64,000 nucleotides of DNA from positions 1 to 64,000 of the IMG/VR virus record IMGVR_UViG_3300008120_000004. One strand, given 5' to 3'. Positions 42,372 to 51,738 of the stretch are shown piece after piece. This DNA is from a virus. Numbering within the stretch: the first letter of the stretch is position 1; every line of letters begins with the position of its first letter. The notes under the pieces are model-generated. The model saw nothing but the letters and a program-made list of their open reading frames with translations, made no database searches and was not told where the DNA came from. The translations under genes and the position numbers were made by a program.

Positions 42372-43047
42372 GGAAGTGAGCAACGTTGAATTAATTTCTT
42401 ATTCTCAACCTGATATGTATTTTGTGGAGAACACAACTGAGCTGATAGCTTTTTGTGCAAGAGTGTCTAACCCGTCTAATCAGATGAATAGTCAAACATC
42501 TGAAAAGCTTATTAAGTATCTTATTAAACATAAGCATTGGTCTCCTTTAGAAATGGTTTCAGTATGTCTTGAGATTACTACTACAAGAGATATCGCAAGG
42601 CAGATGCTTAGACATAGAAGTTTTTCATTTCAAGAATTTAGCCAGCGTTATGCTAATCCTACAGAGGAATTAGATTTTGTATTCCGTGAGGCGAGACTTC
42701 AAGATGAAAAAAATCGTCAAAATAGTATTGAGATAGAGGATGAATATATACAAGAGAGGTGGGAAGAGGAACAAGCATCTGTTATATTGAGAGCTAGACA
42801 AGCTTATGAGTGGGCTATTAAAAATGGTTTAGCAAAAGAACAGGCTCGGGTAGTTCTCCCAGAAGGACTCACTATCTCGAAACTATACATGAATGGAACA
42901 TTGAGGTCTTGGATACACTATATACAATTAAGAGCAGCAAATGGCACTCAAAAAGAGCATATTTTAATCGCTAGAAAATGTGCAGAAGTCATTGCTAAAA
43001 TATTTCCAATGGCTAGCGAAATGGTAGAAGGTAATGTGGATTCTTAA
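42364..43047 (+). CDS. thyX: flavin-dependent thymidylate synthase ThyX
   Basis: A 227-residue ThyX. The signature RHRSFSFQEFSQRY lies near residue 84, and VLPEGLTISKLYMNGTLRSWIHY carries the C-terminal FAD/dUMP residues. It makes dTMP using FAD and methylene-tetrahydrofolate. GTG 42364 follows GGAGG at ideal distance; TTG 42352 is an alternative. It supplies dTTP with NrdA/B and dCMP deaminase. Confidence 0.93.
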   Translation: MIEEVSNVELISYSQPDMYFVENTTELIAFCARVSNPSNQMNSQTSEKLIKYLIKHKHWSPLEMVSVCLEITTTRDIARQMLRHRSFSFQEFSQRYANPTEELDFVFREARLQDEKNRQNSIEIEDEYIQERWEEEQASVILRARQAYEWAIKNGLAKEQARVVLPEGLTISKLYMNGTLRSWIHYIQLRAANGTQKEHILIARKCAEVIAKIFPMASEMVEGNVDS

Positions 43048-43480
43048 TTTTCTTCCTTTCTGGGTTTTTCATTTAATAACCCTAGCAGGTGTTATTGGTT
43101 TAGTAGTAGGTTTTGCTCTTGGGTTTATTCCGTTCATTAATAAATACAAACTACCGATTCAAATTTTCTCAATACTTTTATTAGTTGCCGGTATCTATAT
43201 GGAAGGGGCTATAAGTAATGAAGAGAAATGGCAGGCATTGGTAAAAGAAATGGAAGCAAAAGTAGCACTAGCTGAAGAAAAAGCTAATAACGCTAATAGT
43301 AAAATTGAATATAAATTTGTCGATAAAGTTAAAGTTGTAAAGGACGTACAGGTGGTAGTTCAAGAAAAGATCAAAGAAGTATCTAAAGTTATTGATTCAA
43401 AGTGTGAACTAACACCGGAAGCCGTTTCATTAATTAACGCTGCAGCAAGAAACAGTGTTCCAGCAGGAGGGCAGAAATGA
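43034..43480 (+). CDS. inner-membrane spanin-like protein (Rz-type)
   Basis: A 148-residue protein with two membrane segments near residues 8-30 and 40-55, then a coiled-coil periplasmic region (EEKWQALVKEMEAKVALAEE) and a tail CELTPEAVSLINAAARNS. Directly followed, with four-base overlap, by a small lipoprotein. This pair is the usual i-spanin/o-spanin layout for outer membrane disruption at lysis. Confidence 0.72.
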   Translation: MWILNFLPFWVFHLITLAGVIGLVVGFALGFIPFINKYKLPIQIFSILLLVAGIYMEGAISNEEKWQALVKEMEAKVALAEEKANNANSKIEYKFVDKVKVVKDVQVVVQEKIKEVSKVIDSKCELTPEAVSLINAAARNSVPAGGQK

Positions 43481-43743
43481 GATTGCTTCTATTATCTGCT
43501 ATTTTATTGACCGGGTGCGCAACACAACCGGTTCCAGTTAAACCAAAATTTCCCGAAGCACCACAATCATTGAAGGCGTCATGCCCTGAACTTAAAGAAA
43601 TACCACCTGAAACAACAAAACTATCAGATGCTATTTCTATCATTGCACAAAATTATGGAACATACCAGGAATGTAAACTCAAAGTAGAACTTTGGAACGA
43701 ATGGTATACTGAACAAAAGAAGATATACGACGAAGTAAAATAA
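43477..43743 (+). CDS. outer-membrane spanin lipoprotein (Rz1-type)
   Basis: An 88-residue protein with a lipobox: LLLLSAILLTGC, cleavage before C13. The mature part is proline-rich (QPVPVKPKFPEAPQS) and ends in a helix. It overlaps the upstream spanin gene, with GGAGG before its ATG. Two further cysteines (CPELK, ECKLK) could crosslink. Confidence 0.78.
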   Translation: MRLLLLSAILLTGCATQPVPVKPKFPEAPQSLKASCPELKEIPPETTKLSDAISIIAQNYGTYQECKLKVELWNEWYTEQKKIYDEVK

Positions 43744-43760
43744 TAACAATTAGGTAAAAT

Positions 43761-45554
43761 ATGGCCCAGTTTTTAGGTATAGAGATAGACTATTCTCGCG
43801 ATAATTTATTCGATGAATTAGGTGTTAAAAGATTGCAAGAGTCTTACATGCGAGAAGACGAAAAATCACCACAGGAAAGATTCGCATATGTTTCAAAAGC
43901 TTTTGGTAGTAATCAAGAACACGCTCAGCGCCTTTATGAGTATAGTTCTAAGCACTGGCTTAGCTACTCTACTCCTATTCTTTCTTTCGGCCGTAGTAGT
44001 CGTGGTTTGCCTATTAGTTGCTTCTTACCCTATTTGGACGACAGCGCGGAAGGCTTGGTCAGCACATTGTCAGAAGTCAATTGGCTTTCAATGCTAGGGG
44101 GAGGGGTAGGTATTGGATTGGGTATTCGCTCTGCTGATGATAAGTCCGTTGGCATTATGCCTCACTTACGTACTTACGATGCATCTTCACTGGCATATAG
44201 ACAAGGTCGTACAAGGAGGGGTTCTTACGCTGCTTATCTTGACATTTCTCACCCTGATATTCTCTTGTTCTTAGATATGCGTAAGCCAACGGGTGACCCT
44301 AATATGCGTGCGCTAAATCTTCATCACGGTATTAACATCCCTGATTCTTTTATGGAATTAATCGAAAGATGTATGCAGGATAAAGAAGCAGATGATTCTT
44401 GGCAACTTGTTGACCCACATAACGGTGAAGTAAAAGAAGTAGTTTCGGCAAGAGAGCTCTGGCAAAGAATTTTAGAAGTAAGAATGCAAACCGGTGAACC
44501 GTATCTGCATTTTATCGATACTAGTAATAATAAGATGCCTGAGTTTCAGAAGAAGTTAGGGCTAAGTATTAAGCAATCTAACCTTTGTTCAGAAATTATT
44601 TTACCAACAGATAAAGAACGTACTGCTGTATGCTGTTTATCATCTGTGAATTTGGAGTATTTTGATGAATGGAAAAATGACCCTCTTTTCCTCAGAGACA
44701 CGGCTGAGATGCTTGATAATGTGTTACAGTATTTTATTGACAATGCTCCTGATGCAATCGCCCGTGCAAAATATTCTGCATCCCGTGAGCGTAGTATTGG
44801 GGTTGGTGCTCTCGGTTTCCACGCTTATCTACAACGCAATAATATTGCTTTTGAAAGTCCAATGGCAGTTGGACAAAATAGACGAATCTTTAGGTATATA
44901 CGTGAAGGACTAGATGATGCAAACCGACAACTTGGTAATGAGCGTGGGGAAGCGCCGGATGCTGCAGGTACTGGTCTCCGCTTCAGCCATCTCATGGCTA
45001 TTGCACCCAATGCTAGCTCTTCTATCATCATGGGCAACACTTCACCTAGCGTTGAACCTTATCGAGCAAATGCATATAGACAGGATACACTCTCAGGGGC
45101 GTTCTTAAACAAAAACAAATATCTAGATAAAATTATCAAGGATAGGTGTAATGATGATCCAAAACTCGACTATAATGAAATTTGGTCAAGTATCATTGCT
45201 AACGATGGATCGGTACAGCACCTGGACATTATCGACGACTGGACCAAAGATGTATTCAAAACGTCTATGGAGATTGACCAAAGATGGGTCGTGGAGCACG
45301 CAGCTGACAGACAACATTACATTGACCAAGCGCAATCCATTAATTTATTCTTTAGACCCGATGTAAATGTTAAATACCTACATGCAGTACATTTTCAAGC
45401 ATGGAAGCAAGGGTTAAAAACATTATACTACTGCCGCTCAGAAAAAATTGGTAAGGCAGATAAGGTAGCTAAAAAGATAGAAAGACAAGCTATACAAGAA
45501 ATAGATTTGAAAGCATTAACTGAAGGTGATGTTTGTTTAGCATGTGAAGGTTAA
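43761..45554 (+). CDS. nrdA: ribonucleotide reductase class I alpha subunit NrdA
   Basis: A 597-residue NrdA, shorter than the ~750-residue bacterial form, without the N-terminal ATP-cone. Active-site elements remain: GLPISCFLP, NLCSEIILP (catalytic N, C and E), CCLSSVNLEY, the radical-transfer pair LYYCRSEK and a C-terminal CLACEG thiol pair. Loss of the ATP-cone means no dATP overall inhibition, as in other marine T4-like phages. It starts a unit that includes thioredoxin, iscU, desaturase, erpA and nrdB. Confidence 0.95.
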   Translation: MAQFLGIEIDYSRDNLFDELGVKRLQESYMREDEKSPQERFAYVSKAFGSNQEHAQRLYEYSSKHWLSYSTPILSFGRSSRGLPISCFLPYLDDSAEGLVSTLSEVNWLSMLGGGVGIGLGIRSADDKSVGIMPHLRTYDASSLAYRQGRTRRGSYAAYLDISHPDILLFLDMRKPTGDPNMRALNLHHGINIPDSFMELIERCMQDKEADDSWQLVDPHNGEVKEVVSARELWQRILEVRMQTGEPYLHFIDTSNNKMPEFQKKLGLSIKQSNLCSEIILPTDKERTAVCCLSSVNLEYFDEWKNDPLFLRDTAEMLDNVLQYFIDNAPDAIARAKYSASRERSIGVGALGFHAYLQRNNIAFESPMAVGQNRRIFRYIREGLDDANRQLGNERGEAPDAAGTGLRFSHLMAIAPNASSSIIMGNTSPSVEPYRANAYRQDTLSGAFLNKNKYLDKIIKDRCNDDPKLDYNEIWSSIIANDGSVQHLDIIDDWTKDVFKTSMEIDQRWVVEHAADRQHYIDQAQSINLFFRPDVNVKYLHAVHFQAWKQGLKTLYYCRSEKIGKADKVAKKIERQAIQEIDLKALTEGDVCLACEG

Positions 45555-45569
45555 ATTATAGAGGAACAT

Positions 45570-45815
45570 ATGAAAAAAATTTTACGATTCACGGCAGAAT
45601 GGTGTAAGCCATGTAAGTCGTTAAAGGAAATATTAAATAGAATAGAAACAAGTATTCCTATTGAGGTAATTGATATTGACGAGAATATGGAACTAGCTAC
45701 AGAATATGGAATACGTTCAGTACCAACCATGATTATGATAGAAGATAATACTATCTTAAAAAAGATGGTTGGATTACAAACAATACAAGAGGTTGAATCT
45801 TTTATTCACGATTAA
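45570..45815 (+). CDS. thioredoxin
   Basis: An 81-residue thioredoxin-fold protein with active site AEWCKPCKSL and cis-proline turn VPTMIMIED. It probably reduces the NrdA C-terminal CLAC pair, next to which it is encoded. GAGGAA precedes the start. It is shorter than cellular thioredoxin (~105) by loss of the first strand and helix. Confidence 0.9.
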   Translation: MKKILRFTAEWCKPCKSLKEILNRIETSIPIEVIDIDENMELATEYGIRSVPTMIMIEDNTILKKMVGLQTIQEVESFIHD

Positions 45816-45816
45816 A

Positions 45817-46200
45817 ATGTCATATTCAGAAAAAGTTTTAGATCATTATGAAAATCCACGTAATGTAGGAACTTTTGCAAAAGAAGTAAAAAGAGTTGGT
45901 ACGGGTATGGTAGGTGCACCAGCCTGTGGTGACGTTATGAAGTTGCAAATTAAAGTAAGCGAAGAAGGTGTAATAGAAGATGCGAAATTCAAGACGTACG
46001 GTTGTGGTTCGGCGATCGCTTCGTCGTCACTGGTCACTGAATGGGTTAAGGGAAAAACTCTGGCAGAAGCGTCGCAAATTAAAAACACTCAAATTGCTAC
46101 GGAACTTGCATTACCACCAGTCAAAATTCACTGTTCTATTCTTGCAGAAGATGCGATTAAAGCAGCGATAAAAGATTATAAAGACAATTATAATGAGTGA
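45817..46200 (+). CDS. iscU: Fe-S cluster scaffold IscU
   Basis: A 127-residue IscU of full length. All three ligand cysteines are present: C37 in APACGD (with D39), C63 in YGCGSAIASS, and C106 in KIHCSILAEDA (H105 too). The LPPVK chaperone-recognition motif (99-103) used by HscA is intact. This implies that it can enter the host Isc pathway, taking sulfur from IscS and passing clusters through HscA/HscB. ATG 45817 lies one base after the thioredoxin stop. Confidence 0.93.
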   Translation: MSYSEKVLDHYENPRNVGTFAKEVKRVGTGMVGAPACGDVMKLQIKVSEEGVIEDAKFKTYGCGSAIASSSLVTEWVKGKTLAEASQIKNTQIATELALPPVKIHCSILAEDAIKAAIKDYKDNYNE

Positions 46201-46918
46201 GTTAATTTACCTGCTTTTGACAACCCATATTACTATTATCTGCGTTACTTTATTTTTACATAGAGGCCAGGCACATAAAGCATTAATTTTTCATCCCGTT
46301 CTATCTCACTTTATGCGCTGGTGGTTATGGATGACTACTGGTATGGTAACTAAAGAATGGGTTGCAGTTCATAGATTACATCACCGTTATTGTGATAAAA
46401 AAGAGGACCCTCATTCACCTGTTCATTATGGTTTATTAACAGTGTTGTTTAAAGGTGCTTGGTTATATAATAGTGCGGCTAAAGATAAAGCTATGGTCAA
46501 CACGTATGGTGTAGGTACACCGGAGGATTGGTTAGAGAAGAATGTCTACAGTAAGTATACTTATCTTGGTGTACTTGTTTTGCTTTGTATTAATATTATT
46601 CTGTTTGGCTTTGTTGGGTTTGGACTTTGGCTGTGTCAAATCGCTTGGATACCGTTTTGGGCAGCTGGTGTGGTCAACGGCGTGGGACATAGCTGGGGAT
46701 ATAGAAACGGCGATACGAGAGAGGAATCTCGAAATGTTATGCCGATTGATGTTTTGGTTGGTGGTGAGTTACTTCATAATAATCATCATCTTGATCCTAG
46801 TAATCCAAAGCTTAGTTTAAAATGGTTTGAGTTTGATATAGGTTGGATGTATTTTAACATCTTCAAATTTTTAAGGTTAGCAAAGCAAAATGATCACCAT
46901 CAGCGATTCAGCAGTTAA
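46193..46918 (+). CDS. membrane fatty acid desaturase (acyl-CoA delta-9 type)
   Basis: A 241-residue protein with all histidine boxes of membrane diiron desaturases: HRGQAH (H23, H28), HRLHH (H60, H63, H64), GHSWGYRN (H166) and HNNHH (H195, H198, H199). Membrane segments are near 5-22, 40-55, 122-145 and 146-160. It would add a double bond to acyl chains, raising membrane fluidity. It overlaps both the iscU stop and the erpA-like start. Desaturases are known in T4-like cyanophages. Confidence 0.92.
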   Translation: MSELIYLLLTTHITIICVTLFLHRGQAHKALIFHPVLSHFMRWWLWMTTGMVTKEWVAVHRLHHRYCDKKEDPHSPVHYGLLTVLFKGAWLYNSAAKDKAMVNTYGVGTPEDWLEKNVYSKYTYLGVLVLLCINIILFGFVGFGLWLCQIAWIPFWAAGVVNGVGHSWGYRNGDTREESRNVMPIDVLVGGELLHNNHHLDPSNPKLSLKWFEFDIGWMYFNIFKFLRLAKQNDHHQRFSS

Positions 46919-47213
46919 AAAAATTAAAGAAATTATTGAAGAAGAAGACCCTAATCTAAAGCTAAGAATCTTCGTACAAGGTGGAGGTTGCTCTGGGTTT
47001 CAGTATGGATTTACATTAGAAGAACAACCTGCAGCGGAAGATGATTTTATCTTTGAAAGAGATGGAGTAGGTGTTATAGTAGACTCTATGTCTATGCAAT
47101 ACTTAACAGAAGCAGAAATTGATTACGAAAAATCTATTATGGGTGCAGAGTTTAAAATAAAAAATCCTAACGTCAAAGCAACGTGTGGATGTGGTTCAAG
47201 TTTTACAGTTTAG
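46890..47213 (+). CDS. erpA: A-type Fe-S carrier (ErpA/IscA-like)
   Basis: A 107-residue A-type carrier. The cluster cysteines are C34 in [11 protein letters not shown] and C99/C101 in TCGCGSSF. The acidic [15 protein letters not shown] region is typical of ErpA. It delivers clusters from IscU to target enzymes. ErpA, IscA and SufA are hard to separate by eye, so the symbol is approximate. Its last bases lie inside the longer nrdB frame. Confidence 0.88.
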   Translation: MITISDSAVKKIKEIIEEEDPNLKLRIFVQGGGCSGFQYGFTLEEQPAAEDDFIFERDGVGVIVDSMSMQYLTEAEIDYEKSIMGAEFKIKNPNVKATCGCGSSFTV

Positions 47214-47220
47214 GAAAACA

Positions 47221-48210
47221 ATGACAAAAACAAAAAGTAAACTAACAGACGAAAGAAACTTCTTTAGACCATTTTCATATCCTTGGGCATACGATGCTTG
47301 GTTAAAGCACGAACAGAGCCATTGGTTACATACAGAAGTACCAATGCTGGAAGATGTTAAGGATTGGAAGAAAAAACTATCACCATCGGAAAAACAATTT
47401 CTTACTCATATCTTCCGTTTCTTTACACAAGGAGATATCGATGTAGCAGGTGGTTATGTTAAAAACTATTTACCTTACTTCCCGCAGCCTGAAGTAAGAA
47501 TGATGCTTGCAGGGTTTGCAGCGAGAGAAGCTCTACATATTGCTGCGTACTCACATCTTATTGAAACACTTGGGATGCCTGATACCACATACAATGAATT
47601 TTTTCAGTATGCAGAAATGAGAGACAAACATGATTACATTCTTGATATTAGCTCACAGAATGGCAATGCTGCTAGTACTGCTACTCATATTGCAGTATTC
47701 TCTGCTTTCACCGAAGGGATGCAACTATTTAGTTCCTTTATCATGCTACTTAACTTCCCTAGGCACGGTAAAATGAAAGGCATGGGTCAGATTGTCACCT
47801 GGTCCATTGTAGATGAGACTCAACATGCAGAGTCCATGATTAAATTGTTCCGTACCTATGTAGAAGAAAACAGAGAGATCTGGAACGATGATCTAAAATC
47901 TAGAATTTATACTATTGCAGAAAAAATGGTTGAGCTTGAAGATCGGTTTATTGATTTAGCATTCTCTATGGGTGATATGCCTGATTTAACTGCTAGTGAT
48001 GTTAAAACATATATTCGTTATATTGCCGATCGTAGACTTATTTCTCTAGGGTTGAAAGGTATCTTTAAAGTTAAAAAGAATCCTCTACCTTGGGTTGAAG
48101 AAATGATCAATGCACCAACACATACTAACTTCTTTGAAAACAGAGCGACCGACTATGCCAAAGGCGCCTTGTCAGGAGACTGGACTGATGTATGGGGTAA
48201 AGCGGCTTAA
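47221..48210 (+). CDS. nrdB: ribonucleotide reductase class I beta subunit NrdB
   Basis: A 329-residue ferritin-like NrdB. Iron ligands and radical tyrosine are recognisable: FAAREALHIAAYSH has E, H and the tyrosine four residues on, matching E115-H118-Y122 of E. coli; TEGMQLF and VDETQHAES give the second set. ATG 47221 follows AGGAAAAC; the longer frame from 47185 lies in the upstream gene. It should need iron for its tyrosyl-radical cofactor. Confidence 0.95.
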   Translation: MTKTKSKLTDERNFFRPFSYPWAYDAWLKHEQSHWLHTEVPMLEDVKDWKKKLSPSEKQFLTHIFRFFTQGDIDVAGGYVKNYLPYFPQPEVRMMLAGFAAREALHIAAYSHLIETLGMPDTTYNEFFQYAEMRDKHDYILDISSQNGNAASTATHIAVFSAFTEGMQLFSSFIMLLNFPRHGKMKGMGQIVTWSIVDETQHAESMIKLFRTYVEENREIWNDDLKSRIYTIAEKMVELEDRFIDLAFSMGDMPDLTASDVKTYIRYIADRRLISLGLKGIFKVKKNPLPWVEEMINAPTHTNFFENRATDYAKGALSGDWTDVWGKAA

Positions 48211-48218
48211 TTTAAATT

Positions 48219-48491
48219 ATGAATAAAATAAAACCTGAAGAGGAAATACAAGACGAAGAAACTCGTATTCGTCGTGAGAATGAAGAGAATTATATACTTA
48301 AAGGGTATTTTCGATTTGCAAAAGAGCGATATAAAATTTGTATGGAGTGTGAGGCCTTTAGCAAGATAGTTAAAGCATGCGGGGAATGTTATTGCTTTAT
48401 GCCGGCAAAAGTAATTATAAAAAGTACTTCGTGTCCAGTAGGTAAGTGGGGAGCTGTTGATGAACAAGAGAGTAATACAATCCCACCTTGA
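48219..48491 (+). CDS. cysteine-rich zinc-ribbon-like small protein
   Basis: A 90-residue protein with ICMECEAF, KACGECYCFM and TSCPVGKWG, a cysteine pattern common in small marine-phage proteins. It probably binds zinc. It sits between nrdB and the dCMP deaminase gene, which it overlaps by 32 bases. Confidence 0.65.
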   Translation: MNKIKPEEEIQDEETRIRRENEENYILKGYFRFAKERYKICMECEAFSKIVKACGECYCFMPAKVIIKSTSCPVGKWGAVDEQESNTIPP

Positions 48492-48900
48492 GGTTGCAGA
48501 AACTTACTCTAAGTTATCTTATGCAAGAAGACTTAAAGTAGGGGCTATTATTGTAAAGGATAATAGAGTAATAAGTATCGGTTACAACGGTACACCTTCA
48601 GGTTGGGATAATAATTGTGAGATTGTTACTAGAAGATACGAGAATGGTAAAGAAGAGTTGCAGACTAAACCTGAAGTTATTCATGCTGAAGCAAACGCTA
48701 TAGCTAAATTAGCTCGTAGTCAAGAATCAGGTGAAGGTTCAGATATGTTTATTACACATGCACCATGTTTAGAATGCGCAAAGCTAATTTACACAGCAGG
48801 TATAAAAAATGTATATTATAAACATGTTTATAGAAATGAAGACGGGTTAAATTTCTTACATAAGTGCGGAATAGGGACGGAAAGAATTACGGATGTCTAA
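48460..48900 (+). CDS. dCMP deaminase
   Basis: A 146-residue zinc deaminase. The catalytic HAEANAI lies near residue 74 and the zinc ligands PCLEC near 102-106; GYNGTPSGWDNN is the usual dCMP-deaminase substrate loop. It makes dUMP for ThyX. ATG 48460 is preferred to the TTG one codon before. Its stop overlaps the next small gene. Confidence 0.92.
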   Translation: MNKRVIQSHLEVAETYSKLSYARRLKVGAIIVKDNRVISIGYNGTPSGWDNNCEIVTRRYENGKEELQTKPEVIHAEANAIAKLARSQESGEGSDMFITHAPCLECAKLIYTAGIKNVYYKHVYRNEDGLNFLHKCGIGTERITDV

Positions 48901-49048
48901 GCAATACGAATGCTATAATTGCGATGCCATTTTTAAAATAAAAAATAATAATGACGCATCAATTCAAGAACAATACGAGGTTTACTATTGCCCCTATTGT
49001 GGTGGGGAAATAGAAGATGAGGTAGACGACGAGTCTGATGATGAATGA
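48893..49048 (+). CDS. 51-residue zinc-ribbon protein
   Basis: A short gene overlapping both neighbours. The protein has CYNC near residue 7 and CPYCGG near 33, a classic zinc ribbon, followed by a very acidic tail (EIEDEVDDESDDE). It may be a transcription- or replication-associated small factor. Confidence 0.65.
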   Translation: MSKQYECYNCDAIFKIKNNNDASIQEQYEVYYCPYCGGEIEDEVDDESDDE

Positions 49049-49443
49049 TTGATTGGTTTTATAATGGTGAGCCGTTTCTTGAACCTGGAGAATATTATGG
49101 ATTTGTGTATATTATTACGAACAAAACCGATGGTAGAAAATACATCGGTAAAAAGTTCTTTTGGGCAACAAAGCGTAGACAAGTTAACAAAGTTAGAAAA
49201 CGTTATAAGGCAGAATCTGACTGGAAAACGTATTGGTCTTCTTCAGATGAATTACAAAGAGATGTTGAAAGACTTGGAAAAGAAAACTTTACACGTGAAA
49301 TAATTCATCTATGTAAAAACAAAGGTACTACAAACTATCTGGAAGCAAAAGAGCAATTTACCAGATCAGTTCTTGAAAATAAGGATTTATGGTATAATAC
49401 GTGGATATCAGTTAAAGTGAACCGTTCCCACGTTAAATTATGA
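49045..49443 (+). CDS. GIY-YIG endonuclease-like protein
   Basis: A 132-residue protein with the GIY-YIG core GFVYIITNKTDGRKYIGKK near residue 18-36 and a downstream arginine/lysine-rich helix, then REIIHLC and a C-terminal N of WYNTW. This matches the SegE/putative endonuclease type found in T4-like phages, either a homing nuclease or repair enzyme. It overlaps both neighbours by four bases. Confidence 0.75.
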   Translation: MIDWFYNGEPFLEPGEYYGFVYIITNKTDGRKYIGKKFFWATKRRQVNKVRKRYKAESDWKTYWSSSDELQRDVERLGKENFTREIIHLCKNKGTTNYLEAKEQFTRSVLENKDLWYNTWISVKVNRSHVKL

Positions 49444-50363
49444 TTACTGTAATTCTTACTCTTCTTTCAGCCCTGGCTATCTCAGCTATTGCGGCTTATT
49501 TTTCAATTATAGGTTTAATAGCTATATTTCCAACTACACCCTGGGCAATTGCCGTTATGGGTGGTAGTTTGGAATTAGCTAAACTAGTCACAGCCTCCTG
49601 GTTGTATCGTAATTGGAAAACCGCTCCACGTACTATTAAGTACTACTTTACAGTTGCAGTATTAATACTTTCTCTTATAACTACTATGGGTATCTTCGGT
49701 TACTTATCGAAAGCTCATATGGATCAGAGTGTACCCATTGGAGACGTTGCTGCACAAGTAGCAATGATAGATGAAAAAATAAATGTTCAAAAAGAAAATA
49801 TAGAGACTAATAGAAAAATTCTTCGCCAATTAGATGAGGCTGTAGATAATGTCATGGCTCGTTCTAATGATACGAAAGGTGCTGAGAGAGCGGTACAAAT
49901 TAGAAAAGCACAACAAAAAGAAAGATCACAACTTAATGAAAATATTCAACAAGCGCAGAAAGAAATAAAAGCACTTAGTGAAGAGCGAGCACCACTAGCT
50001 AAAGAAGCCCGTAAAGTAGAAGCTGAAGTAGGGCCAATTAAGTACATCGCAGCTTTAATGTATGGTGATAACCCTGATCAAAATTTACTAGAACGTGCCG
50101 TAAGATGGGTTATCATTCTTATTGTTATTGTATTTGACCCGTTAGCTATCTTACTTCTCATTGCTGCTAATATGACGTTAAGAGAAGTAAATGGTGAAGC
50201 TATTGAAGATATTACAGTGGATTTTCAACCGAAACAAAAACGAAAATATAACCGTAAGTCTAAATGGAGTAAAGAGTTAGATAATAGAGTAGATATTGAA
50301 AAATCTAGAATTTACGAAATCCCTAAGGAAATACTAGATAAAGTGTTCCGTAGTAAATCTTGA
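49440..50363 (+). CDS. membrane protein with central coiled coil
   Basis: A 307-residue protein. Membrane segments are near residues 1-30, 35-52, 65-85 and 220-245, separated by a coiled-coil region (VQKENIETNRKILRQLDEA, KEIKALSEERAPLAKEARK). The C-terminus is basic and cytosolic. Similar proteins occur in many marine phages; no function is known. Confidence 0.65.
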   Translation: MITVILTLLSALAISAIAAYFSIIGLIAIFPTTPWAIAVMGGSLELAKLVTASWLYRNWKTAPRTIKYYFTVAVLILSLITTMGIFGYLSKAHMDQSVPIGDVAAQVAMIDEKINVQKENIETNRKILRQLDEAVDNVMARSNDTKGAERAVQIRKAQQKERSQLNENIQQAQKEIKALSEERAPLAKEARKVEAEVGPIKYIAALMYGDNPDQNLLERAVRWVIILIVIVFDPLAILLLIAANMTLREVNGEAIEDITVDFQPKQKRKYNRKSKWSKELDNRVDIEKSRIYEIPKEILDKVFRSKS

Positions 50364-50388
50364 TTTACTTTTTTAATTATTATATAAT
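50360..50388 (+). promoter_or_regulatory. promoter TTGATT-N17-TATAAT
   Basis: Exact TTGATT overlapping the upstream stop, 17 bases, exact TATAAT at 50383-50388. GGGGG precedes the ATG at 50400, leaving a leader of only about five bases. Confidence 0.65.
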
Positions 50389-50399
50389 ATGGGGGTAGT

Positions 50400-50702
50400 A
50401 TGAGTGTGTTCTGGGAAGGATTTAATGAGGAAGAGCGCAAGGTCTTTATAAAATGGCTTAACGACCATTTACGTTATGGTGAAGTAACGGTTAAGTTTAA
50501 TAAAAAAGACGGTGAGTTGCGTACCATGAGATGTACGTTAAATTCAGAGCTTGTACCTCAGGTAGAAAAGAAAACAGAACGAGTTAAAGAAGTAAATGAA
50601 GATGTCTGCCCTGTTTACGATCTTGATAAGCAAGGCTGGCGATCCTTTCGTTATGATAGTGTAAAAGAGGTGTCAATTGAAATTAACGGAACCAAAAGTT
50701 GA
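50400..50702 (+). CDS. SH3-like conserved phage protein (DUF2693-like)
   Basis: A 100-residue protein with VKFNKKDGELRTMRCTLNSELVP, then DVCPVYDLDKQGWRSFRYDSVKEV. This is the pattern of a small SH3-barrel family (DUF2693, from memory) widespread in phages. A WYL-like nucleic-acid binding has been proposed but is not proven here. Strong own promoter. Confidence 0.7.
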   Translation: MSVFWEGFNEEERKVFIKWLNDHLRYGEVTVKFNKKDGELRTMRCTLNSELVPQVEKKTERVKEVNEDVCPVYDLDKQGWRSFRYDSVKEVSIEINGTKS

Positions 50703-51738
50703 TGTAACTTCAGATGACTATACGTCACATCTTGCGCATGCATTCTCTTTCTATAACATGAACAATGATAAGAAAGATGCACGTGCATTCATGCGTACAT
50801 ATCTTAAAAATTCAGACAAAACAGGGCAGGCAGTAAAAGCTTTTGATAACGTCCCTGATTCCTTTTTTGTATCCACATACGGTTGGTTAGCACGTATAAA
50901 AAACAACGGATACAACTTACGTGAAGAACACGATAAAAAGTTTAATCAATACATTACTAATATGCTAGTAATGAAGTACCCTACTAAAGAAGTTGAAGTA
51001 GTAGATACACCTAGACCAACTATTCAAGACCATTTAAAAGAAAAAGTAAAAGAGTATTTGGGTGATCTAGAAGGTGCATTGGATGACTTTATTAAACAAG
51101 GTACACCGTTTAATCTTTATAATGATTTAAAAACAAAGAATATTCCAAAGCAGTTTGGTAGCGATATAATTGAGTGGGCGGATAAAAAGACTGTTGAATT
51201 TGCTCAAGCTTATGAAGCCACTGAGGGTGATCTTAAAGAAGGTTATTCTAATCTAGGTAAACGTAAACTATCTCAGTTAGTAAAATTAGTCAATGAGTTT
51301 GTTGACGATGTGAACCGCTATTCAGAATTTAAAAAAGCTAATCGTAAACCTAGAGTTAAAAAAGTCAAGCCTGCATCACAACAAGTAGCAAAAATGAAGT
51401 ATAAGAAAGAAGATACAGAAGCAAGAGTAACCTCTATTCATCCTGCCGAAATGGTAGGTGCATCACAGGTATGGGTATATAATTCTAAGTATAAAAAGCT
51501 GGCTGTTTATCGTACTGATTCGGCTTTAGGTATTCAAGTTAAAGGCACTACGTTACAAAATTATGATCCGGAATTATGTGAACAAAAAGTAGTTCGTAGA
51601 CCCGAAGCTTTTTTACCTATTGTACTACAAGCTACAAAAATACAACTACGTAAGATAATGGAAAATCTTACAACTAAAGGATCAGACGTTAACGGACGTA
51701 TTAATGAAGAGTGTATTATTTTGAGAGCGATTAAATGA
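50677..51738 (+). CDS. conserved T4-like marine phage protein, function unknown
   Basis: A 353-residue protein starting at TTG 50677 after AAGAGG. It has LAHAFSFYNMNNDKKDARAFM near the start, a basic hinge (KKANRKPRVKKVKPAS) near 225 and a C-terminal beta domain (AEMVGASQVWVYNSKYKKLAVY). Homologues occur in cyanophage replication regions, from memory. A DNA-associated role is plausible, no motif proves it. Confidence 0.68.
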   Translation: MKLTEPKVDVTSDDYTSHLAHAFSFYNMNNDKKDARAFMRTYLKNSDKTGQAVKAFDNVPDSFFVSTYGWLARIKNNGYNLREEHDKKFNQYITNMLVMKYPTKEVEVVDTPRPTIQDHLKEKVKEYLGDLEGALDDFIKQGTPFNLYNDLKTKNIPKQFGSDIIEWADKKTVEFAQAYEATEGDLKEGYSNLGKRKLSQLVKLVNEFVDDVNRYSEFKKANRKPRVKKVKPASQQVAKMKYKKEDTEARVTSIHPAEMVGASQVWVYNSKYKKLAVYRTDSALGIQVKGTTLQNYDPELCEQKVVRRPEAFLPIVLQATKIQLRKIMENLTTKGSDVNGRINEECIILRAIK

